A stretch of DNA of 64,000 nucleotides from Cutaneotrichosporon cavernicola (Eukaryota; Basidiomycota; Tremellomycetes; Trichosporonales; Trichosporonaceae). Location of the stretch: assembly GCF_030864355.1 (NCBI RefSeq), contig NC_083393.1, positions 682,001 to 746,000 of the forward strand. The letters run 5' to 3'. The position numbers and the translations under genes are program-made. Below are positions 31,976-43,709 of this stretch, in pieces. The notes beneath the pieces are model-generated. The model saw only the letters and a list, made by a program, of their open reading frames with translations. It was not told the origin of the DNA and made no database searches. Position 1 is the first letter of the stretch; every line of letters starts with the position of its first letter.

Positions 31976-34774
31976 TCATTCGGCGCCGTCCTGAAGCGCC
32001 ACCGTCCAGTTGTACGGCTGGAACTTTGTGCCGAGCGCCCGCGCACGCTCCTTGTTCTGGCTCAGGTCCATCTTGCGCGGTCGCAGCCATTTGCGCGGCT
32101 CGAGGTTGAGGATATTGCCGATAATTTCAGCGGCAAAGTATCTGCCGTCAGCCCACCTCACAGAATGTATTCTCGAAGCACTCACGGAGGGAAGCGCCCA
32201 CCACCCTTGTCTCCCTCATCCACCATGCCCTCTGGGTCATCCGCCGCACCACCCGCATCATCCACCCCCTCAATGACATGTCCGTAACCCTTCTCTCCCT
32301 TGTAGTCCCATTGCACCATGAAGTATGGCACGTTCGGGTGTAACATGCGCCGGAAGCCGCCAGGTCGTGTGGAGAAGTCGATGAGCTTCTTGTGCTGGCT
32401 CCACTCGGACTCGGACGCAAGGATGCTTTCGCGGAAGAACGCCGGCGCGTCTGCAAACAACTCGGCCTTGACTGGCACACACTCTATGTACGTGTGCAGC
32501 TGCTTGCGGAAGGAGCAGATTGTCTCGTAGAACAGCACGCCCTTGTTCTCCGCGGCCCACATCCGCATGAGGCACTTCATGAAATTCTGGAATCAGCTAG
32601 AGCACACGTGTAACAGCTGATGTACTCACCCGCACCTCGTCCCAGTCATCGTCGTCCATCTGCAGTGTGCTGAGGTTGTGCTGAATAGGCACGATCAGGC
32701 AGTGGCCTGGCACAAGCTCCTCTGTAAGCGTGCAGCACATGTACGTGCGCTTGCCGAGCGCAACGATGGCGGTGTCTGGATTCCGGTCCTCCTGGAAGCA
32801 GAATGGGCACTCGTCCAGTGCCTTCTTGGTGCGCCGGTAGTCGTTGATCGCAAACTGGCGCTTCATCGCATCCGTCTTCATCTTGCGCCGTGCGAGCCGA
32901 TCCGCATTGTCGTCCATGTAGTCGAGATTGTTGTCGAAGCGCGCGTCCGTGGCAATGCGCGCGGCCATCTCAGCGTCGAGGTTCTTTTGGTCGGCCGCGC
33001 CTCCGCCAAACCGCTCCTGCCGGACCATCTCACCGAGCGTAATGTCATCGTCATCCGCATTGTACCGCAAGAGGTTGCCCTCACGGTCGCGCGTCTCGAA
33101 CTGCTGTCAGCTGCGACAAGTTCACACAAGCTCACCTTGGGCTCCTTCTTGCGCTTCTTGCCGTGGGGCGTCTCATCCTCTTTCCCCAAGCCAACATCGT
33201 AAAGCTTGCCCTGCCCATCGAGCGTGGGAAGAACGGCGACCTCGACTTTGTTCCCCTTCTCGTCGGTGCGGAGGGTTGGTTCCGCCGACGCACCCGAGTC
33301 GTCGAACCGCGCACGCTCGCTGTCATACTGCTCTTCAAGCGCCTCGGCGTCCGGGTCGTCAGTGAGTTTGGCCCGCAGCACCTTTGCCTGGAGGCGATTG
33401 AGCTCTTCGATTGTCATGACCGGCTGCCCGTCAAGCTGTCGTGCCATCTCCTCGCCGGATGGTCCCCTCGTGAGCGCCTGTGGCGTAAACACAGAAGGAA
33501 TGGGCGTTGCGCCAGCCGGCGTGCCGAACTGGCCCGTTGGCTTGGCACCGCCACCCTCACGGCGAAGGGCATCCACGCGTCCGCTCGGTGTCGAGTCCCG
33601 CTCCTCACCTGGCCGCCTGAAGCCCCCCTGCCGCGAAGGCGGCCTGCTGTCGTCGTTGAAGAGGAAGCGCCGAGCTGGTGTCCCGCCTCGGGCGTCAGGT
33701 GTGCGCATCCCGGAGCTACTCGAGTTGCCCGTGTCGCTACCACCACGGCGCACCTTGCGTTTCGCCTCGCGCTCGTCGAGCACACGTCGCTCCTCCACCG
33801 CCTCACGGAACTCATCGATCGAGCCGTAGCGCTCCAGCGCAATCGCCTCGACAGTCTTGCCCTGCTCCTCGGCTTGCTCGTACAGGCGCTTCAACTTCAT
33901 CATGCGCCACTGGTATCCTGGGCCGCCGGCCTGCACCGACTTCTTGTCTGCCAGTCAGCACCGTTGGCGAATGTACCCACCCTCTGCCTTGTATTCATCA
34001 ACGGTCTTGCCCTCAAGCATCTGGGTGTTGAGTTCGTACTTTGAGTGCTGGTGTCAACTTCCATCAGTCCTCCACCTAAGCTCACCTTGGGCGGCTCGGC
34101 CTTCTTCTCGTTCGGGTCCTTGCGCTTGTGCTCAGTCCCGAGCGCGGAGAAGAAGTCGCCCGCCGAGTGCACCGGGGCATCGCGCGCAACAGACGACGAC
34201 ACGACGTGATCCTCTGCCCTGAGCATCCAGCTCTCTCGTGTCGTCTCGGTCGCGAGCGATGGGGGAGAACGTTCGCCATGCGCCACCGCGCTCGACTTTA
34301 GAGGGAGTGAGTCGGCTGTCGGGATCGTGCCAAGTGCACTCTGAAGTTAGCAGAGCAGAAAAGATCACACACCACCGCATCAACGTCCTTTTCGACCCAG
34401 TCGCCACCCGCCTCGTCGTCGTCGACGACGCGCACGCTATCCTCGGCCCGCCGCCGCTCACGACGCTCGGCATGCCGCGCCTCGCGATCTCGCTCGCGAT
34501 CCCGCTCACGCTCGCGCTTGGTGCGCTTACGTTCCCGCTGCTCTTCTTCAGTTTCATCGCGGCGACCGCGACTGCGGTCGGGGTCGTGTTTGCGGTCACG
34601 GTCCTCGCGCCTGTCCCGACGCTCGCGGTCACGGTCCCGATCGCGGTCGCGGTCGCTGCGGCTCTTGTGGTGCTCACGATCGCGGTCTCGGTCCCGGTCT
34701 CGATCACGCCGGTCACTCTTCCGTTCGTCCCTATGCTTCGTTGGCGAGCGTGAACGGTCTCTGTGGTCGCCCAT
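31976..34774 (-). CDS. CWF19: CWF19-like splicing factor (CwfJ family)
   Basis: Seven exons on the minus strand: 34373-34774, 34086-34340, 33981-34047, 33136-33947, 32630-33100, 32186-32586, 31976-32141 (857 aa). Residues 1-115 are a run of Arg-Asp/Arg-Glu dipeptides, then SWMLRAED and GDFFSALGTE typical of Cwf19. The C-terminus has both CwfJ domains. CwfJ_C1 (HIT-like) contains CPFCFQE and the stretch EELVPGHCLIVPIQHNLS. CwfJ_C2 contains FFRESILASESEWSQHK and ends EIIGNILNLEPRKWLRP. Cwf19/Drn1-type proteins act in late spliceosome disassembly and lariat turnover in the nucleus. All six introns are canonical, 32-44 nt, and in phase. It is divergent from CDC42 across a long spacer. Confidence 0.94.
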
Positions 34775-36192
34775 GGTGTGCTGAAGGCTATGTCGACAAA
34801 GTCGCCGTCTATGATCAGCTGTTAGCACCAAGAGTGACAATCTCAACGTCATGGCACGTGACCAAACATTGATTCATACGTAAGGGAACACACGTGAGTG
34901 CCACAGCCATCATACCGTCAATCTCCGAAGTTTGTAGTCTTTAGTGGTAAGGTATTAAAAGGAATCTGTAATGACTTATTGTATTTGGAGGTATATCTAG
35001 TGCCTGATGAAAGAAGAGGGGTGTAGCGGGAGTAAATTTGTTTGGGCAGTCCAGGGTTGAGCAAGGTTGATGTTGCAGATTGCCCCTGGTTAGCCAGCAG
35101 CAGGGTGCACCCAACAGCGATTTGGCCACCCAGCACCCAGCTATAGACATTTACCCTCTCAGTCTCTTCACCCTTTGTACCCTGGCCTTCCCCCATCCCA
35201 CTCATCCCCGGTCTCTTTACCATGCCATCTTGACCTCTGGTTGTATGGGCCCTTTTTGGTCCCTCTTGATGCACCCATTCACTACTGTACCAACACATCC
35301 TGACCTACGGCTTACTCCTCACCCAGCCCTCCCCCCTCCTCCCTAGCCCTCATCCTTCCTAACATCTCTGCTCATTTACAACAACCACCACCATCACCAC
35401 CACCACCAACCCCCCTCATCCCCCACTCCGCAACCCCTACCCACTACTCCCAGCCCCACTCCTACTCCTACTTGGTCATCAACAAGTCATTACCCGTCAA
35501 CTCATCACCACGGTTAGATCACAAAGACACACTACGCAATTACAGTATCATCACGCCCCCCTTCCTTCCGACCTTACCCCCTCTCCCCCCTAGCCTTCCC
35601 TTCCACGGGCCAACCCACCAACCCATCCAGCACAACCTCATCCTCACACTTGACTTCAACACAACTCCTCGCTCTTTCATTTCCACAAACATCTCAACTT
35701 GAACAGGTTCGTCGATACCCCTGCCCGCACCCTGGTCTCTTCAGCAATACTCCCAATCTCCAAACGATTCGTGTACGGTCACTCAAGCCCGCGCCAGCGC
35801 ATCACGGCAGTATTTGTTGCCATATGTTGCCACTGTCAGCGGAGTCACACGATTTCACACGACATGCTGGCCCAGCGCATCCGTACACGCGACACCGCTG
35901 CTCTGTGCACTGCCCAGATCTCTGCAAGTTTGCTTGAGGCGGATGTGAGCGCCGGGAGGAGATCGCGCCTGCGCCGCACCATCTTTTGTTGGTGTGCCAG
36001 CGAGGGCACCAAAAGCTCGATTGTGCCCGCCACATGCCACGGCACGTGCAGTGCGCTGCGCGCAGTGTCCGGGGCGGCCCAGGCAGTCGTGCGGACGCAT
36101 TAAGCGTGCTCGCGGCCACAACCCCTCCTCTTGTCACGGACCCCATCTTGCTTTCCCCTGCACGCGAACGCCGGCTGACCCTATCAGCCGCC
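34775..36192. promoter_or_regulatory. Long divergent spacer, CWF19 / CDC42, with pyrimidine-rich leader
   Basis: These 1.4 kb contain no supportable gene. From about 35160 to 35700 the plus strand is almost purely C/T/A with CCACCACCATCACC-like runs, suggesting a long CDC42 leader. Several upstream ATGs and short frames (for example 35699-36103) precede the CDC42 start and could affect its translation if transcribed; this is inference. Confidence 0.45.
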
Positions 36193-37000
<808 letters not shown>

Positions 37001-37859
37001 GCACCCCCCGAGCACCCGCGCGCTACCCCCATGGTCCTTCTCTCCTACAGCATCTCTCGTCTTCTCTACATGTCTCAGAGCGTGTGTGTGTCCTATACCA
37101 CCCTTCTTATTCGCTTCCCCTTTCCTTGCGCGGGCATGGGCACCAAAACCCGCGTAACCGACTACCCTGCGCGCGCCTCTCTGCGTCGCCTCTCTGGATT
37201 GTTTGTGATGCAAGCGTGAATGATAGCGTGATCGGGCGTAACTGAGCGAGTGGGTGACGCAACTTTAGAATTGTGGGCGGAGCGCAGATTAGATCAGTCG
37301 TGCGCAACGTGCAGCGTGGCGAGGCACGGGTCTGGGTCTGGGTCTGCTCTTTGGATTGCCAGGCTTTGTGCCGGGCGCAACCCAAGCTGTCCAGAGTTGG
37401 ATCGCTGTATTACATCAAGAACAGCAAAAACAGCAAGCCAGCCAAGATGGAGGGACCTGGTGTGTATGTTCGTGCACAAGGGCGTCGCGTGTATCTAAGT
37501 GAAACGTGACGCCTGACGTCCACCGATCACCGTGACATTTGTCACACCATCAACCGCGAGCCGCTGTGTACAGTACACGCGCCCAGTTTCCGACAACTGC
37601 GGAATCCACTTAGGAACGAGGCGATGTGATGCGCCTCTGGGAGGAGCGCAGACAGTGCAGACATTGACCGGGTTCACCAACTTTGCCCAACGCTGCGCAG
37701 TCATGCTCGCGCCAGGGTCACTGTACAGATGCATGCCGATGCAGATGGATGTTATACTTTCGTTGTTTTCTGTCTATGCTCTCCTCCCTGTGTGGAGCTA
37801 CAGGCTGCCCACATCTCCATGTTGCGCTTGAGGACCGTCCCTGCCGTAGCGTACACACT
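37001..37859. other. Convergent 3' region, nothing recognised
   Basis: This lies between the 3' ends of CDC42 and the RRM-PUF gene. Short TGGGTCTGGGTC repeats occur near 37330-37350. No RNA gene or protein fragment was identified. Confidence 0.4.
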
Positions 37860-40800
37860 CTACTGGAAACCCGTCTGCGCGTACATGCCCGCCTGGCATT
37901 AGCTTGGGACCGTCGACAGAAGACTGGATACTCACCCCGCCTTGCTGGTAGTAGCCCTGCTGCGGAAGGATGCCGAGCCCCCCGATGTTGGATTGCGCCT
38001 CGTAGCCCTGCTGCATCGACATGTTGTTGCCGACACGCATTGGGAGTTGCGTACCAACGTATGGCAGATCGATTGAGGGTGACGCGAACTGCTGTCAGTT
38101 ACAGACGCATGTTGCTAGCTTACGGGATTGAAAGGGTCGCTGCCTGGGCTCATCATCTGGCTTGCAGGGCTGATGCGCCCACGAGCGCGCTGCTGTGGGG
38201 TGTGCGGCGCGCCGTTTGCGGGAGGGCTGCCTCCGCCACGGAGCGCGTGCCCGAGCGACATGTCCTGGGGCACGAGTAACGACGTAAGTCCGCCTCCGAG
38301 AGGCTGCGGGAAACCAGGGTTAGCCATCATTGGCTGCCCGTACGGAACACCGAACGACTGCCGCCAGGGGATGTGCTGGGGACGAGTGTAGGTCGGGCCG
38401 GCCGGGACAGGAAGACCGACCTCCTCGAGTAACCGACGGTACGGAGGCGAGTTGGCAGCCTTGATATTGGGCAAGACCCGACGCACGGCGCTGAGCAGAC
38501 CAGGCTTGTCCTCGGCCGGGATCGAGTTGACAGCGAGGATCTTTGCAATCACCTGCGACCCGTTCGACGCGTCGGACAGGATCTCTGTGAGGACCATGTC
38601 ACCAGGCGAATGGAAGATGGCCGAAAGCAGCGTGTGCGCCGCCGCCGGCTCGGTCGTCTGGTTGACGATGCGCAGCACCGTCAGCGACGCGAGCTTGTGC
38701 GTGCACAGGTGTGCGACGTGCGGCGCGAAGCGGTTAGCAAGGAGGCCGTACCTGCCTGGCAGGCCAGACTGCTCCACAAGCCACGTTAGAAGCAACGCGC
38801 CATTAGGGTTGGTCGCGAGCGGGATCGAGTTGAGAATGACGCTCGTGGCGATCCGCTTCTTCTGGTATAGCGAGGTGTGAGGCGACTCGAGGCAGGTGCG
38901 CATACAGCGTGCGCCGAAACGGTTCTGCGCAATGTCCCACATGCGGTCAATCATGGCGTCAAACACGTACTCGCTGTACGGCGCCCCGAACCTCAGCGTG
39001 CCGGCGCACACATAGTTACCGAGGGAGTCGCACATCAGAGGCGGTGCGAAGGGCCGGAGGTTGAGTGTAATGAGCGAGCGCTCCTCGTCCGTGTTGGCGC
39101 ACTCGATGATCTTCTGAGCCGCCCAGGTGCCGTTCTTGTGGATTCCAATGACGGCGAGGTGGGGCGCGATGCGCTCAAGCATGGCCTTGCGCATTGCCGG
39201 CGCGGCTCTCTCGAAAAGCTTCTGGATGATCGTGTTGCCTATGTAGTCGGACGAAAGATCGGCGCTGTCCTCGAGCAGCTCGTGCGTGATGTTGTCGACC
39301 TCCTCCTGCGATGCGTTGCCCGAGTCGAGGCGCTTGCGCATGTCGCGCAGTCTGGCGACGTCGAAGCGGCGCATGCTCTGCCGGTCGCCGATGACCGGAA
39401 TCGTGGTGTAGTAGGTGACAGGAGGACGTACTTCAGCCGCGGCACGGACGTCCATCTCCTCCTCGCGGCGGCCGCCACTGAGGACCTGCATGATCATCTG
39501 CTGCTCGCTGACCGACCCGTCCTGCGCGAGGCCGCGTTCGAGAACCTGCTCGTGAACGCCCGCCTTGACGAGGTCGAGGACCAACTGGGAGCGGTAGTTC
39601 TCCACGCCACCCCCCTCGGCAGACAGCTGCTGCTCGGTGGAGACAGCAGTCGCTCCGCGGACAGCCTGCAGTCCCTCGCCAAGCTTCTGTGGTGAATTCG
39701 TCTCGTTCTCGGGTCCGCCAATTACGGGTGACTTTGTGGGTACACGCGCGAAGCCAATCCGAATGGGTCCAACGTCCGAGCCCAGGATGTCCCGCCCGTT
39801 CAAGGCGTTGCGGGCAGAAATTGCCGAGTCAAGACGCTCAAAGTTGACGAAACCACACGACTTGTGGGTGAGCACACGGGCGGATTCTACTGGACCAAAG
39901 GGCGAGAAGATCTGGAGCAGCGTCGCGGACGAAGTCGTGTTTGGAATGCTGCCGATCCACAGCGCACGCGTGGGAAGTGAGCTCTGATCGCCATTGTTGG
40001 CGCCATCGACGTTGAGCAGTGGCTGGTGAGTGATGGTGATGGAGCCGTTGGTGAAGACGAGACCATGTGGAGCGGGCGCGACGGTCGAAGTCGACGGACC
40101 AGTTGGCGCAGAATCAATCTTGCCAAAGCCGATACGCACGGGCGCAGTCTCGGAAAGCTCAGACACTTGCCCGCCCAGCCGGTTGAGGACGTCGTCACGC
40201 GCACGGATAGCGTCGGCCTTGTCCATAAAGTTGACGAACGCGCATGTCTTCTCTGGGAGAATACGGAGGCTTTCAATGGCCCCGTAAGGCGCGAACACCT
40301 TGAGCAGCGACTCGCTGGTAGCATTCACATCGAGATTGCCGATCCAGAGCGAGCGCGTGGGGACCTGAGGGGTGCTCGTTCCAGCGTTGTCTGGAGTGCC
40401 AGTGCGGCTCGTCGCCGATGAAATCGACAATCGACCACCGTCACGGCGGCTTTCGCGACTGCGAGTCAAGTCACGATCCGACCGCGAACGAGGAGGGTAT
40501 CCGAAGCGGTTGTCGAGGTACATCGAGGCGTACTCGGCTTGCAAGGGCGACTGCGGAATGCTGGACAGGAACCCACGGTTGCTGCGAGTAAGGGGGTTCT
40601 CCAGGGTGCCGATCGTCGTGGCGCGAGGACGGTTGGTCTCGCGCACGCCGCCGCCCGAGTTAGGGTGGAGAAGGGAAGGCGATGGGTAAAGGCCGCCGCC
40701 CAGCTGGGCCTGTGGGAGGAGGCCGTCGTAGAGGGACACCTGGTCGAGTGCCTGGGCGAGCATGGCGTCGGGGCTGTGGTCTTCAAACGTCTGAGTAACC

Positions 40801-41889
40801 GACGCGCGAAAGGGGCGGTTGACGTTGGACACTGTGCTGGCACGGATACGCGAGGCGGGACCGTGGCCGTCAATGGCACGACGCTGCTGGTTGTGCATGT
40901 CCGACATGCTGGCAGGAGCGAGGTCGGCGTTACCGTCGGCAAGACCAAGATAGTCGAGGGTGCTAAAGTTGAGGTCTTCGTTGTTTGCGCTGTCGGGCGA
41001 GTAGACTTCGTCACGACCCTCGGGGCGACCAAGGGGAGACCGTTCGGCGGGACCAGGGTTGGCCAACCAGGCGTTGGAGAATGGAGAGGACGCAAAGGCG
41101 TTGCTCACAGACGAGGCTGAGCCAGAGCGCGGACGAGCGTGCTCGTGCTCGAGCGCTGGTGCTGAGCTGTTGGCGTGGCGCAGCTGTGGACGATGGTTAT
41201 ACCCTGGTGACAACGCCGAGATGCGCCTCGGATGTGCCTCCGACTCTGGCGGGGTATTGTTGTTGTCGTGGTCGTCGTCGACGCGAGCCTCTTGGAAGGA
41301 CGATGGGAGCGTGCTGGAGAGAGAACAAGATAGAGAAGAGAAGAGTGAAGTGGCGATGAGGATGTGGGTTGGGTGGGTTAGGGCGCGGAGAAACGGGGAT
41401 GGGATTGTGGATCAGACGAGAATGGGGGTGCGAACGGAGAGGATGAGGGGTCAGAAGGGGGATGAGATGGATCGACGCCCGGTGGAGGGGAGGGACGAGG
41501 TGTGAGCACACGATTCTTTCGACAGTCAAGAGCCCCAAAAGGCAACTCACCCAGCACGCGGACGGCCCTTCGGCAAGTCGCCAAGTGGGGGCAGCGCCAT
41601 ACCCGTCGCGTCCTCGATGAGTTCACGCGCACTGCGTGTTAGCGTTATGTATGGGTTGAAAAGACGAGGCCGTAGAGCATGCAAGGCCTGAACTTTTGGC
41701 TTCGGCGACACACCCTCCGTGTGTCTCCTTGCCGACAGCCTCGGTCGGCCAAGCTGGCCCAAGTCACCGCTTCGCGGTCAAGGAACGGGCGTGTGTGCAG
41801 ACGCAGACTCACCGCTTGCCGTATGCGGCGCTGGGCGCCGGCGGAGGCGTCCGGCCCTCGATGTCGCACAAATGCTGTGGGCCGCTCAT
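37860..41889 (-). CDS. RRM-Pumilio RNA-binding protein (Puf2/Jsn1-like)
   Basis: Five exons on the minus strand: 41813-41889, 41551-41631, 38124-41313, 37936-38088, 37860-37892 (1177 aa). The start MSGPQHLCDIEGRTPPPAPS leads into ARELIEDATGMALPPLGDLP and KGRPRAGTLPSSFQ. Two RRMs follow: about residues 374-450 (SLWIGNLDVNATSESLLKVF, CAFVNF) and 502-578 (ALWIGSIPNTTSSATLLQIF, CGFVNF). The Pumilio homology domain spans about 735-1015, with repeats such as NTIIQKLFERAAPAMRKAML and GTWAAQKIIECANTDEE. The tail is Gln/Gly-rich (QQGYYQQGG). RRM plus PUF is the layout of yeast Puf2 and Jsn1/Puf1, cytoplasmic mRNA-binding regulators of stability and localisation. The long plus-strand frame at 38877-39695 is its shadow. 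Confidence 0.94.
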
Positions 41890-42697
41890 GCAGGTAATGT
41901 CGTGACTGGAGGATGGGGGTAGGGCGAGCAGAAGAAGATGAGGTTTCTGGGGTCGTGAGACGTGATCAGAGTCGGGTATGCAAAGTTTGAGAAACGATCT
42001 TGACTGCTTGACGTCTAGATATGCAAGACGCGTATCTTGAGGTCGTGAGGGGAAGAGGGGGTTGGTTTGATGGAAGTAGGGATTGATGAGAGGGAAGCGT
42101 GTTCGAGAGGGGATTAAGTGGAGGGAGCCGACTAACGCGAGATTATACAAGCGTGGATTGACCAGTCGATGCGATTTAGAGAAGAGGGGGGATGGGATTA
42201 ATGGAGGATGGGTGTAAGGGGGGAAAGGGAGAGAGAAAACAAGAATGGAAAGACTAGGAGAAATGGAGAGATGAAGAGATTGTCAGCAGTACCGACGAGG
42301 TGAGTTGAGAGGCGTTGCGGGCCTGCGGGCCTGCGGGGATCAAGACACGACAGTAGCGACAGGTGAAGGTCAAGGAAGACGTGGTTTCTAAGAGGGTTAC
42401 AAGGCTTAGGAGGGCTAGGAGGGCTAGGAGGGGACACGACCACTAGCCATAGAGCACAGCCAACAGCCCACAGCTTCTCTCTCGCCCACTAAGGTACCAA
42501 AGGTACTAGGGCAACACCATCCCAGACTGGCCAGACTACTGTGTCTAGAACTAATCCCGCAGCCATTTTGGTCTCAACTTTTGCTGCTTCCTACCTATCC
42601 CCTACTTCCTCCTCCTCATCATCATCAACCCTCGACTGTCGACCACCTTAACGTCTGCGTCCTTCGTTACTCGCTGTTCAATCTGATGCATGCATGC

Positions 42698-42946
42698 TTA
42701 ACCCATCGCATCCGGGTATGGGAGAGACAATCGAAGCGAGCCGTGGCGTTGCAGCGGGATGGGGGATTGAATAGGGATGGCTAGGCACAAGAAACGTGGA
42801 GACTCCACAGCTTTCTCCGTCGGACAGTCGCGGACATGCAAACCACGCGTAGCCGAGACGTCACCAATCAACGATGGAACTTTGCAGGCATAGCATACAT
42901 TGTCCTCCCCGACTGTGCTTGTTCCACAAATATCACAATTCCACAA
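42698..42946 (-). CDS. Possible small RanBP2-type zinc-finger protein or relic
   Basis: On the minus strand the frame reads W-N-C-D-I-C followed ten residues later by N-V-C-Y-A-C-K-V-P. This matches the RanBP2 zinc-finger spacing W-x-C-x2-C-x10-C-x2-C. The rest of the 82-aa frame is unremarkable. No clear promoter or flanking exon was found, so it may be a relic or chance. RanBP2 fingers bind RNA or ubiquitin; no role is claimed. Confidence 0.25.
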   Translation of the reverse strand: MWNCDICGTSTVGEDNVCYACKVPSLIGDVSATRGLHVRDCPTEKAVESPRFLCLAIPIQSPIPLQRHGSLRLSLPYPDAMG

Positions 42947-43588
42947 TGGCTTCCAGCAGCCATCCGGCCAACATATCCAACATCCAGTGATGCAGTGACG
43001 TCGCTACTCACGACCAACACGCGCGTACGCGCCTGGCTACGGAAGTCGATATAATTATACCCCCCCCTCCCCCCCGAAACCAAACGACCCCAGATTCAAA
43101 ACAAACGGATCTCGGATGGGGTTGGATAAGGACAAATAACAGAGCGATCGCTAACACGCAACGCAACCAGCGGCTGGCAGCTGACACCAGCATCGCACCG
43201 ACAATGCTCACACCGCCCCCTCGCTCGCGATGTCAACAACTCGAAAGTCGGGTCCATGAGTCCACAGGTTCAGTATAGCTACGTCACATGCGTACGCCCA
43301 AGCAAGCATTCAGGTCAAACAGGTCAGAGACAGAGTGCCAAGAGATCTAGGCCCTTGACGCCCGCTAATGGTCCACTGGATGAACACACATTGTCGTCAT
43401 CGGCTTGACGCGCTCCATCGCCCAGATTGATAAGTATGCATATGAGCACTCTATGGATTGAGAACGGTGATATGGTGAGGGTCATGGTGATGGTGGAGAC
43501 AACGCACTCCATGTGCGTACAGACTAGCAGATACAACCTTCTCCGACTGTTGAGAGGAGTGGAGGAATGGCAGTGTGGAGTGTAAGAA

Positions 43589-43607
43589 GGGGGGGGGGGG
43601 GGGGGGG
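43589..43607 (+). repeat. Poly-G homopolymer, 19 bases
   Basis: An uninterrupted run of 19 G follows GTAAGAA and precedes TTTATCAC, about 100 bases beyond the stop of the CBM21 gene. It is length-unstable by nature and may form a G-quadruplex. The true length should be treated as uncertain. Confidence 0.9.
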
Positions 43608-43709
43608 TTTATCACAAGCGACTGCGACACGCAGTGCTTATGGTATCGCGTAGTGTTTAAAGCGTCCATGAGGTGGCGCCTGATTCTAATACACGGCTCA
43701 TATGCCGGT

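Larger units (their letters stand above)
41890..43709. other. Long spacer with low-complexity tracts and a zinc-finger-like fragment
   Basis: This holds the promoter side of the RRM-PUF gene and the 3' flank of the CBM21 gene. Visible features are GGGCCTGC and GAGGGCTAG tandem copies (about 42318-42340 and 42405-42433), a C-run pair (43057-43075) and a 19-G homopolymer. A minus-strand frame with a RanBP2-like zinc finger lies at 42698-42946. No supportable complete gene. Confidence 0.4.

Noticed and set aside
34238..34753. 171-aa hydrophobic plus-strand frame
   Set aside because: Antisense of the Arg-Asp repeat of the CWF19-like gene, which always gives a Val/Ala/Leu-rich shadow.
35699..36103. 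134-aa frame upstream of CDC42
   Set aside because: No conserved text; more likely leader sequence with upstream ATGs.
38877..39695. 272-aa plus-strand frame inside the RRM-PUF gene
   Set aside because: It is an antisense shadow of GC-rich coding sequence; the minus strand here encodes clear Pumilio repeats.
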